64,000 nucleotides of DNA, taken from assembly GCA_016185185.1 (NCBI GenBank), contig JACPOD010000050.1, positions 1 through 64,000 on the forward strand. The letters run 5' to 3'. Both the position numbers and the translations under genes were made by a program. Within the stretch, counting starts at the first letter, position 1. Every line of letters starts with the position of its first letter. The notes beneath the pieces are model-generated. The model worked only from the letters and a program-made list of their open reading frames with translations, was not told the DNA's origin and made no database searches. This DNA comes from Sphingobacteriales bacterium (GTDB taxonomy: Bacteria; Bacteroidota; Bacteroidia; Chitinophagales; Chitinophagaceae). Positions 29,833-38,416 of the stretch are shown in pieces.

Positions 29833-29870
29833 AGATTGCCACGGCAAGCTACGCAAGCCTCGCAATGACG
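29833..29870. repeat. Dispersed-repeat-like sequence
   Basis: agattgccacggcaagctacgcaagcctcgcaatgacg resembles common intergenic repeats. Confidence 0.45.
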
Positions 29871-29882
29871 AATACTGTGGAG

Positions 29883-30914
29883 CTATGTTGCACTCGTAAA
29901 CTGTTTCAAAAATCGTACATCATTCTCACTGAACAAACGAATATCGTTGATGCCGTACTTTAATAAAGCTGGTCGCTCTACTCCCATACCGAATGCAAAG
30001 CCCGTGTATTTGTTACTGTCGATACCGCAGTTCTCTAATACTTTTGGATGCACCATACCACAACCTAATATCTCCACCCAACCGGTGTGCTTGCAGATAT
30101 TACAACCACTGCCGCCACAGATGAAACAGCTTACATCCATCTCTGCACTTGGCTCGGTGAATGGAAAATAAGAAGGACGGAAACGAACTTTTACATCTTT
30201 ACCATACATCTCCTGTACAAAGAAGTAAAGTGTTTGTTTCAAATCAGCGAATGAAACATTTTCATCAATGTACAAACCTTCTACCTGGTGAAAATAGCAA
30301 TGACTTCTTGCACTGATGGTTTCGTTACGATACACACGACCGGGACAAACAATGCGAATAGGCAGCTTGCCTTTTTCCATTTCACGGATTTGTATATTGC
30401 TGGTATGTGTACGCAATAACCAATCAGGATTCGTGTTGATATAAAAAGTATCCTGCATATCACGGGCAGGATGATTTTCGTCTAAGTTGAGAGCTCCAAA
30501 GTTGTGCCAGTCGTCTTCAATCTCCGGACCTTCTGCAACAGCAAAACCTAATCTTTCAAAAATGGAAACAATATGATTATGCATTAAACTGATTGGATGA
30601 CGGCTGCCGACAGCGATTGGGTCGCCGGGTAATGTTAAGTCAATATCATTGCTTGTTGCCTCATGCCCGTTTCCTGTAGAGCTTTTCCATTCTTCATACT
30701 TACCTTCTGCAAATTGTTTGAACTCGTTTAGTACCTGTCCGAACTGTTTCTTTTGTTCATTGGCCACATTCTTCATCTCGCCCATCAAGGCTTTTACTAT
30801 GCCTTTGGTGCCGAGGAATTTGATGCGGTAATCTTCTAATTCTTTAGCGCCTTTTACTGCTAATGCCTCAATTTCTTTTTTATAGGATGCTATTTGTTCC
30901 AGAATTTTTTCCAT
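29883..30914 (-). CDS. pheS: Phenylalanine-tRNA ligase alpha subunit
   Basis: HPARDMQDTFYI, RVYRNETISARSHCYFHQVEGLYID, FAFGMGVERPALLKYGINDIR. Confidence 0.96.
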   Translation of the reverse strand: MEKILEQIASYKKEIEALAVKGAKELEDYRIKFLGTKGIVKALMGEMKNVANEQKKQFGQVLNEFKQFAEGKYEEWKSSTGNGHEATSNDIDLTLPGDPIAVGSRHPISLMHNHIVSIFERLGFAVAEGPEIEDDWHNFGALNLDENHPARDMQDTFYINTNPDWLLRTHTSNIQIREMEKGKLPIRIVCPGRVYRNETISARSHCYFHQVEGLYIDENVSFADLKQTLYFFVQEMYGKDVKVRFRPSYFPFTEPSAEMDVSCFICGGSGCNICKHTGWVEILGCGMVHPKVLENCGIDSNKYTGFAFGMGVERPALLKYGINDIRLFSENDVRFLKQFTSAT

Positions 30915-30935
30915 GGCGGCAAAGATAATGAATTG

Positions 30936-30955
30936 CCCCGGCCTTAAGGCCGGGG
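30936..30955. repeat. Perfect 20-bp GC-rich palindrome
   Basis: ccccggccttaaggccgggg. Confidence 0.9.
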
Positions 30956-31014
30956 GAAGTTAGTTGTAAGGATTCAAATGATGGTTGATTATATTTGCCC
31001 AAATTATTAACCGC

Positions 31015-32151
31015 ATGTCCGACTACCTGAACCTGCAGGATTTTCTACTACCCGTTCGTAAAGATGTTATCAGTAACGATAATGGTTACAATGATGGCCA
31101 GATAGGTTCGCATATTAATTTGTATGAAGAAGAGTTTCCCGATTTAGACGAAGCGGATATTGTGCTGGTAGGTATTGGGGAAGTACGTGGACAGGGTGTG
31201 CACACCGGCTATTCCAATGGACCCGATAAAATAAGGGAACAATTTTACCAGCTATATTACTGGCATACTGAAGTTAAGATTGCTGATATTGGTAATGTAA
31301 AAAGCGGTGCGTTATTAACCGATAGCTATGCTGCAGCAAAAACGGTAATTGCCGAACTGATTAAAGAAAAGAAAACCGTTGTTATTCTCGGCGGCTCACA
31401 CGATAATACGCTGGCCCAGTATTATGCGTATGGAAGCCAGAATAAAATTATTGAAGCCACAGGTATTGATTCCATCATCAACTTAAATATGGAATCGCCG
31501 CTTCGTCATGAAAGTTTTTTGATGGAAGTATTAACCGGTGAACCAAACTATATCCGTCACTACAATCATATTGGCTTCCAGATTTATAATATTCATCCTA
31601 AGATGATGGAAACAATGGATAAACTACGTTTTGATTGTTTCCGTGTAGGTAAAGTAAAAGAACATATTGATGAAATGGAACCTGTCATCCGAAATTCCAA
31701 TTTAGTAACGATAGACATTGCCGCTATTGCCAATGCTTATGCACCGGCAACGGATATTAGTCCCAATGGATTTACGGGTGAAGAAATTTGTACCATGACC
31801 AAATACGCCGGTATGAGTCCCAATGTAAATACGCTGGGTATTTATGGCTATTTACCGGAAAGGGATAACAGTGATTTAACCGCCAAACAAATTGCCCATA
31901 TGCTTTGGTATTTTGTGGATGGCAAACAAATATGCAAGAACGAAGTGAAGATGGAAAACCGGGACGACTTTAATGAATACCATACCGCACTGGCAGAAAT
32001 AGAAACGGTTTTTTTACAAAGCAAACGCACCGGCCGCTGGTGGATGCAGATGCCCGATAAAAAATTCATCGCCTGCAGTTACAGCGATTACGTAATGGCA
32101 AGTAATAATGAAATACCGGAAAGGTGGTTGAGGGCGCAGGAGAGGAGTTAA
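31015..32151 (+). CDS. Arginase/formimidoylglutamase-fold protein
   Basis: VVILGGSHDNTLAQYYAY, IINLNMES, VTIDIAAIANAYAP; start at MSDYLNL. Confidence 0.82.
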   Translation: MSDYLNLQDFLLPVRKDVISNDNGYNDGQIGSHINLYEEEFPDLDEADIVLVGIGEVRGQGVHTGYSNGPDKIREQFYQLYYWHTEVKIADIGNVKSGALLTDSYAAAKTVIAELIKEKKTVVILGGSHDNTLAQYYAYGSQNKIIEATGIDSIINLNMESPLRHESFLMEVLTGEPNYIRHYNHIGFQIYNIHPKMMETMDKLRFDCFRVGKVKEHIDEMEPVIRNSNLVTIDIAAIANAYAPATDISPNGFTGEEICTMTKYAGMSPNVNTLGIYGYLPERDNSDLTAKQIAHMLWYFVDGKQICKNEVKMENRDDFNEYHTALAEIETVFLQSKRTGRWWMQMPDKKFIACSYSDYVMASNNEIPERWLRAQERS

Positions 32152-32219
32152 AAACAAAATCCAAAAAAAAATGTCCAAAATCAAAGCTTTGAATTTTGCG
32201 CTTTTGATTTGGATTTTAT
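32152..32219. repeat. Imperfect ~31-bp inverted repeat, possible terminator
   Basis: aaaatccaaa...aaaatcaaag / ctttgaatttt...tttggatttt. Confidence 0.65.
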
Positions 32220-32249
32220 AGAAAAGTTTTTGCTTTGCTTATCTGCTCT

Positions 32250-32468
32250 TCACTTCCCATTACATATTAAGCGTTCTTCACTGTTGATAATAAAATCTGC
32301 AGCAGGGTTCAGGCTATAATGACCTTTGTTTTTTACACTCAAAATAGTGCAACCGGTTTTTCTCCATAAGTCCAAGTCACCAATGGTAGCGGAGTGTTTA
32401 ATTTCCAGCGTTTCCACATGCGCTAAAATTAAGAACGGGGCACGATTTAAAAACTGATATTTCAACAA
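32250..32468 (-). pseudogene. Fragment of a TrkA-C/RCK_C-like domain protein
   Basis: HVETLEIKHSATIGDLDLWRKTGCTILSVKNKGHYSLNPAADFIINSEERLICNGK; only TTG start, abuts next gene. Confidence 0.5.
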
Positions 32469-32484
32469 AACATATCTTTAAAGA

Positions 32485-33792
32485 ATGAAAAATATTTATT
32501 GGATTCCGGGGTTGTTATTTTTTTCATCCTGTTCGGTTACAAAACAAATTGCAAAGGTGGCTAAACGGGAAGTGATTAACGATTCTGCTTTATTACCGGC
32601 ACATGTGGGAATTGCATTATACGATGCAGAAGCCGGCAACTATTTATACCAATACCAAAGCGATAAATATTTTGTGCCTGCCAGTAACACAAAAATATTT
32701 TCGCTGTATGCCGGCATGAAATACCTGGGCGATTCATTGCCGGGATTGAAATATTATGAAACAGCGGATACTTTATATATTCAGCCTACCGGCGACCCCT
32801 CGTTACTACACCCCGATTTTAAAACACAGAAGGCAGCTGATTTTTTAAAAACTAAAAACAAACCGGTAGTTATTAATGACATTAACTGGAATGATGAAGC
32901 ATTAGGATATGGTTGGGCGTGGGACGATTATAATGATGATTATATGGTGGAAAGAAGTCCGCTACCGGTTTATGGCAATGTGATAAGGTGGTCGCAAACA
33001 GTTAACCCGCAAACAAAAGAAGTAGCGGTTCAGTCAACCCCATTTTTAAAATGGGCACAAACAAGCACCGCCAATGCTGCGGGAAATAAATTCCTGGTTA
33101 AAAGAAAACGGGATGAAAACTATTTTCAAATAATTACAGGGAATATCAATACTACACAGGATGTGCCCTTTGTTACCAATGGGACAGAAACAGCTAAACT
33201 ATTTTTATCAGATTCACTCAAAATAAACATATCATCCAATTCAATGCCAACTGTCAACCGTCAACTGTCAACTCTTTATTCTGTTCCTTCAGATAGTCTG
33301 TACAAAATAATGATGTACCGAAGCGATAATTTTTTTGCGGAGCAAACATTGCTGATGGCAGCAAATGAAAAACTGGGTATAATGAATGAGGAGGCCATCA
33401 TCTCATATCTGAAGAAAAACGATTTTAAAGATATTCCCCAGCAACCCAAATGGGTGGATGGCAGCGGATTGAGCCGGTATAATTTATTTACCACTGAATC
33501 ATTTGTTTGGATATTAAATAAAATGAAAACGGAATTTGGTATTGAAAGAATGAAAGCCTTATTGCCAACAGGAGGCAAAGGAACCCTTGGCAATCTTTAT
33601 GCAGAAGAAAAAGGATTCATCTTTGCAAAAACAGGCACATTATCTAATAATACATCATTAAGCGGCTACTTGATTACGAAGAAAAAAAAACTTCTTATCT
33701 TTTCTTTACTGGCAGGTAATTTTCAAACAGGGTCCACACCTGTAAGACTTGCTTTTGAACGCTTTATAAAATACCTGCGCTATAATTATTAA
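32485..33792 (+). CDS. D-alanyl-D-alanine carboxypeptidase/endopeptidase (PBP4-type)
   Basis: SNTK, SDN, KTGTL motifs. Confidence 0.9.
   Translation: MKNIYWIPGLLFFSSCSVTKQIAKVAKREVINDSALLPAHVGIALYDAEAGNYLYQYQSDKYFVPASNTKIFSLYAGMKYLGDSLPGLKYYETADTLYIQPTGDPSLLHPDFKTQKAADFLKTKNKPVVINDINWNDEALGYGWAWDDYNDDYMVERSPLPVYGNVIRWSQTVNPQTKEVAVQSTPFLKWAQTSTANAAGNKFLVKRKRDENYFQIITGNINTTQDVPFVTNGTETAKLFLSDSLKINISSNSMPTVNRQLSTLYSVPSDSLYKIMMYRSDNFFAEQTLLMAANEKLGIMNEEAIISYLKKNDFKDIPQQPKWVDGSGLSRYNLFTTESFVWILNKMKTEFGIERMKALLPTGGKGTLGNLYAEEKGFIFAKTGTLSNNTSLSGYLITKKKKLLIFSLLAGNFQTGSTPVRLAFERFIKYLRYNY
33247..33273 (+). repeat. GTCAACT heptamer repeat inside PBP4-type CDS
   Basis: ccaactgtcaaccgtcaactgtcaact encoding PTVNRQLST. 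Confidence 0.75.
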
Positions 33793-33943
33793 GCTTTGAA
33801 AAAGTTTTAATTCGCCAACAACGCTATTTTTTTTTATTTCCAGGCAGCATTATTTTCCCGGCAGGGAACTTATTACTACAGGCCATTAAACCCTGTAAAA
33901 AAATAATTAATCCACATACCCTAACCATTCAAATCAAAGCGTT

Positions 33944-36076
33944 ATGAAAAATTTTTACTTATTGCTTGCTGCATTATTAATGCTGCAATTACCACTTTCA
34001 GCTCAAACGAATACTAATCCCTGTGCGGGTCTTGCCAAATTTCAGTATGTTATTGATGGGAATACCGTAAAGTTTACTTCGGCGCCTAACTACAGTACTT
34101 CTATTTTTCATTACTGGAATTTTGGCGATGGTAAAACTGCCGACAGTGCCAACCCGGTGCATGTATATGCCAATGGCAGTTACCGGGTAGTGCATTATAT
34201 AAAAGACACCCTGCGCAACTGTTATGATTCTTCGGTTGCTGAATTTCAAATACCTGTAAATATTAATTCTTGTGCAGGCTTAGCAAAATTTCAATATGGA
34301 ATTTATGGTGATACCGTAAAATTCTATTCGCCAAACAATCTGCTTGTTCATTACTGGAAACTGGGCGATGGCAGCACTTCAGATAAAACCAATCCCGTAC
34401 ATGTGTATGCTCCCGGTAGTTACCGTGTGGTGCATTATATAAAAGATACGGCACGAAAATGTTATGATTCTGCTGTTGCAGAATTCACCATTATAAAAAA
34501 TGTGGAATGTCCTAAACCTTCTTTCCAATGGCAGAAAGATTCATTCAACACTAAAGCAGTTAAGTTTTATAATACCACCGGAATTACTGCTACGATCTAT
34601 AAATTTACCTGGCAGTTTGGAGATGGGACTTCTTCCACCGATATCAACCCCACACATGTATATAGCGATACAGGAGCATACAATGCCTGTCTGATCATAG
34701 AGCAGTTGAATGGGTTGTGTAAAAATTATTCCTGTCAGGCAATTATCATTCGCCCTGATTGTAATATTAAACCAGATTTTACATGGGAGTCAGCAGCGGG
34801 TAACCCATCAAAAATTTATTTTAAAAATCTTTCTGCACCCACCACTACGCCTAATGTAATGTTCTCATGGAGTTTTGGTGACGGTACTTTCTCCAATGAA
34901 GTAAATCCTCAGCATGGCTATGATAAACCCGGGATTTACCAGGTATGTTTAAAGATGCAGGTAACCAACAGCGATTGTATAAAATATATTTGCAAACAAG
35001 TTGTTGTTCGTACACCTTGTGATAATCTTTATGCAAAATTTGAATGGAAACAGGATTCTGCCCATCCATTACGTGGTGTTCAGTTTGTAAATCTTTCTTC
35101 TTCTATTGCGAATGCACCATTAGGTGTAAGATGGAATTTTGGAGATGGCACCACCAGCAGCGAATGGAACCCGTTCCATCAATATAATGAACCGGGTAAG
35201 TACAGGGTTTGTTTAATTGTAAAGTTTTTTGATAGTTGTTACAAAGAAACCTGCGATACAGTTGTTGTTCCCAGGCCTGAGATAAACTGCGAAGAAATTT
35301 CAAAATTCAGGTTTGAAAAAGTTACCAATGATGCGCTTGGTTATTATTTCGCGGCAACACACCGTAATCCTAACTGGAAATATACCTGGACATTTGGCGA
35401 TGGAACAGGTATGCAGGGGGAAGAAGCTAAACATCGTTATGAAAAAGAAGGTAAATACACAGTATGTCTTACTGTATATAAATCTGATGCCTGTGCTTCC
35501 ACAACTTGTATGGAAATAACAGCAGGCCATATTCCCTGTGATGATGTTCGTATTAAATTTGAAACAATAAAAGGATCAGAAATTCCCAATCGTGTAAAAT
35601 TTCATGCCATTAGTAATGAGGGATTAAAAACACAGAAATGGGTGATCTATAATACAACCGGATCCCTGATTAATATGCCCGTTGTTTTATACGGACCGGA
35701 TCCAGTGTATACTTTCAGGGAAAAAGGTTTATACAAGGTTTGTTTACTGGCTACAACAGTTACAGGTTGTACTAAACAATATTGCGATACACTTCGCATC
35801 GGCAATGTAATCGTACCAACTGTATGTGAGTTAAAAATATTTCCTAACCCGGCCACTACTCATATTGAGTTTGATGTGGTAAGTGAGACTAACGGTGTTT
35901 TAGTGGTGAACATTTTTGATATAAATGGAGTAAAACGTTCCCAATTTATGATTGCTGCACAGCAGGGTAACAATCATGTTAAAATACCGGTAGAAAGTTT
36001 ATCAGCAGGTTACTATTATATAGAAGTTGTTCAGAGCAACGGACGGGTTTGTAAAGGGAAGTTCCAGAAATTATAA
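33944..36076 (+). CDS. Multi-PKD-domain secreted protein with T9SS C-terminal sorting domain
   Basis: Repeated WNFGDG...NPVHVY PKD motifs; C-terminal LKIFPNPATTHIEF...GYYYIEV. Confidence 0.93.
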   Translation: MKNFYLLLAALLMLQLPLSAQTNTNPCAGLAKFQYVIDGNTVKFTSAPNYSTSIFHYWNFGDGKTADSANPVHVYANGSYRVVHYIKDTLRNCYDSSVAEFQIPVNINSCAGLAKFQYGIYGDTVKFYSPNNLLVHYWKLGDGSTSDKTNPVHVYAPGSYRVVHYIKDTARKCYDSAVAEFTIIKNVECPKPSFQWQKDSFNTKAVKFYNTTGITATIYKFTWQFGDGTSSTDINPTHVYSDTGAYNACLIIEQLNGLCKNYSCQAIIIRPDCNIKPDFTWESAAGNPSKIYFKNLSAPTTTPNVMFSWSFGDGTFSNEVNPQHGYDKPGIYQVCLKMQVTNSDCIKYICKQVVVRTPCDNLYAKFEWKQDSAHPLRGVQFVNLSSSIANAPLGVRWNFGDGTTSSEWNPFHQYNEPGKYRVCLIVKFFDSCYKETCDTVVVPRPEINCEEISKFRFEKVTNDALGYYFAATHRNPNWKYTWTFGDGTGMQGEEAKHRYEKEGKYTVCLTVYKSDACASTTCMEITAGHIPCDDVRIKFETIKGSEIPNRVKFHAISNEGLKTQKWVIYNTTGSLINMPVVLYGPDPVYTFREKGLYKVCLLATTVTGCTKQYCDTLRIGNVIVPTVCELKIFPNPATTHIEFDVVSETNGVLVVNIFDINGVKRSQFMIAAQQGNNHVKIPVESLSAGYYYIEVVQSNGRVCKGKFQKL

Positions 36077-36145
36077 ACACCTATCATCGTGGGTCGCTCA
36101 TGGTAGTGGCTCACGTTTATTTTTTACAGTTGGCGCTTCAATCAT

Positions 36146-36180
36146 AGCCGCATGAGCAACGTACCGCTCATCGGCTTTTT
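36146..36180. terminator. Strong hairpin terminator between convergent genes
   Basis: agccgcatgagc-aacgtacc-gctcatcggcttttt. Confidence 0.75.
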
Positions 36181-38044
36181 ATTTCACAAACAGCTTGTCT
36201 AAATAGTCCTGCTTAAATTCTAAATAGGTGGGGTTCCCATCAGGAGTTATGTTGGGGAGGGTACAGGCAAACAGATCAGCAATTAAATTTTCCATTTCTT
36301 TTACAGATAAAGACCTGCCTTGTTTAACAGACTGCTGCCATGCCAGTGAACGAATTAATTTTTCTCTACGGGAAAATTTTACTTCACTTGTAAAATGTTT
36401 GTACTGTTCTAATAGGTTTTCTATCGCCGCTTTCTCATTACCCTGCTCTACATCTGCCGGTGTGCCCTGTATTACAAATGCATTGTTACCAAAAGGTTCA
36501 ATTAAATAACCAAGCTGGTTTAAATCATCAATCAGTTCACCCAGCATGACCGAATCCTGCGAAGAAAGCTGAAGGGTGGAAGGAAATAAACTTTTTTGTG
36601 TGGCAATGGATTTTCCCTGCCCTGCAGCAGTAAAACGTTCATATAATATCCGTTCATGAGCGGCTTGCTGGTTAATAAGTAAAAAACTCCGGTTGGTTTG
36701 AATGACTATATAAGCATTAAGTAATTGCGTTGGTTTATACGCTTCAATAATGGTAAACAAAGAAGGTTTTGCAGCAGAAATATTTTCAATAATAAAATCA
36801 TCCGGCTTCTGGCTTCTGTCATCAGTCATCTTTCCACTGTCATCTGTCATCTTCTTCTCCGCTATCTGGTACAGGTCCCTCCAGTGTTTCAGTTCACTTT
36901 TGCTTTCAATTTTATGCGCCTGGTTCTTTTGTGTAAAAGTTTGATACAACGATGAGGAGGCGGCAGCTGATTTTCTTTCTTCTGTAAAAGGCTTACTTAC
37001 CGCATCTAAATTTTGAATCGTTGGGTCAAGGTCAAAATCAAGTGTAGGCGTAATGCTGAATTGTGCCAGCGCATGTTTTACAGCTGCCTGCACAAATGCA
37101 TACACTATCTTTTCATCTTCAAATTTTATTTCCTGTTTCGTTGGATGCACGTTAATGTCAATCTGGGCAGGATCAAGGTCAATAAACAATACATACATCG
37201 GGAAAGCATCTTTACCCACCATTTCATCATACGCATTCATTACAGCATGATTGAGATAAGCGCTTTTAATAAAACGGTTGTTTACAAAGAAGTACTGATC
37301 ACCACGGGTTTTTTTGGCGGTATCCGGTTTTCCCGCAAAACCATAAATGTTCATATAATCAGTATGTTCCTGTACACTTACTAATTTGGCATTGTAGTTA
37401 TTCCCCATCAACTGTACAATGCGTTGTTTGAGTGTACCACTTTCCAGGTGATAAACTTGCTGACCATTGCTGGTAAGGGTAAATAATATTTCGGGGAATG
37501 CCAGTGCAATACGGGTAAACTCATCTACAATATGGCGCAGCTCAGCGGCATTACTTTTTAAAAAATTTCTTCGTGCAGGAACGTTGAAGAAAATATTCTT
37601 CATGGCAATGCTGGTTCCATTATTAGTTGCAACAGGTTCCTGTTTTATTACCTGGCTGTTCTCAATTTCAATATACACACCAGTCGTATCTTCTGTTCTT
37701 TTGGTTTTTAATTCTACCTGTGCTACGGCTGCAATAGAGGCTAATGCTTCTCCCCGAAAACCCATTGTTTTTATGCGAAACAAGTCATCAATAGCTTTTA
37801 TTTTGGAAGTGGCGTGTCTTTCAAAACTCATCCTCGCATCTGTTTCACTCATTCCTTTTCCGTTATCAATTACCTGTATTAAAGATTTGCCGGCATCGTT
37901 AATGATAAGTTTAATTTCAGTGGCACCGGCATCAATGGCATTCTCCATCAGCTCTTTTACTGCACTGGCAGGTCGCTGAATAACCTCACCAGCTGCAATC
38001 TGGTTGGCAATATTATCGGGCAATAATTGTATGATATCCGGCAC
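36179..38044 (-). CDS. mutL: DNA mismatch repair protein MutL
   Basis: IAAGEVIQRPASAVKELMENAIDAGAT; GFRGEALASIAAVAQ; C-terminal ACTLPNITPDGNPTYL. Confidence 0.96.
   Translation of the reverse strand: MPDIIQLLPDNIANQIAAGEVIQRPASAVKELMENAIDAGATEIKLIINDAGKSLIQVIDNGKGMSETDARMSFERHATSKIKAIDDLFRIKTMGFRGEALASIAAVAQVELKTKRTEDTTGVYIEIENSQVIKQEPVATNNGTSIAMKNIFFNVPARRNFLKSNAAELRHIVDEFTRIALAFPEILFTLTSNGQQVYHLESGTLKQRIVQLMGNNYNAKLVSVQEHTDYMNIYGFAGKPDTAKKTRGDQYFFVNNRFIKSAYLNHAVMNAYDEMVGKDAFPMYVLFIDLDPAQIDINVHPTKQEIKFEDEKIVYAFVQAAVKHALAQFSITPTLDFDLDPTIQNLDAVSKPFTEERKSAAASSSLYQTFTQKNQAHKIESKSELKHWRDLYQIAEKKMTDDSGKMTDDRSQKPDDFIIENISAAKPSLFTIIEAYKPTQLLNAYIVIQTNRSFLLINQQAAHERILYERFTAAGQGKSIATQKSLFPSTLQLSSQDSVMLGELIDDLNQLGYLIEPFGNNAFVIQGTPADVEQGNEKAAIENLLEQYKHFTSEVKFSRREKLIRSLAWQQSVKQGRSLSVKEMENLIADLFACTLPNITPDGNPTYLEFKQDYLDKLFVK
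36805..36855. repeat. CTGTCATC heptamer-type repeat inside mutL linker
   Basis: ggcttctggcttctgtcatcagtcatctttccactgtcatctgtcatcttc encoding KKMTDDSGKMTDDRSQKPDD. Confidence 0.75.
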
Positions 38045-38416
38045 TCAAAATTTTTTAGGCGGCAAAGTTAACCATTCACAATTGCTTTACCGAAAAGATG
38101 CGTAAATGTTAAAACTTTTATGGGTGATATAATTATCTTTTTCAGATACAACCATCCTTCACTACTGTTCATCTATATTCTGTTTTTGATCTGTTCCCGC
38201 TTTTGTATGGTCCCGTTTTTAAGTCCGGTAAAGGGCAATGGTTAGTTGCCGGTGAAGAACCCCGATTTGCAGATCTGGCTTCCCATTTGAAAACAATTTA
38301 TACCCACTACGTACAACCAATCGTACCACTCATACCATGTCGTGCCGAATGGCATGACATTTTTGTTTTTAGGCTTGTGTTATTGCTGTAATTTTAAACC
38401 TCAACTATGGTTTAAG

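Noticed and set aside
37467-37979. 170-aa forward ORF opposite mutL
   Set aside because: Antisense of conserved MutL N-terminal domain; spurious.
38203-38391. 62-aa ORF before the GH3 fusion gene
   Set aside because: No recognisable family and it overlaps a tgtcgtgcc/ggcatgaca hairpin; not supported as a gene.
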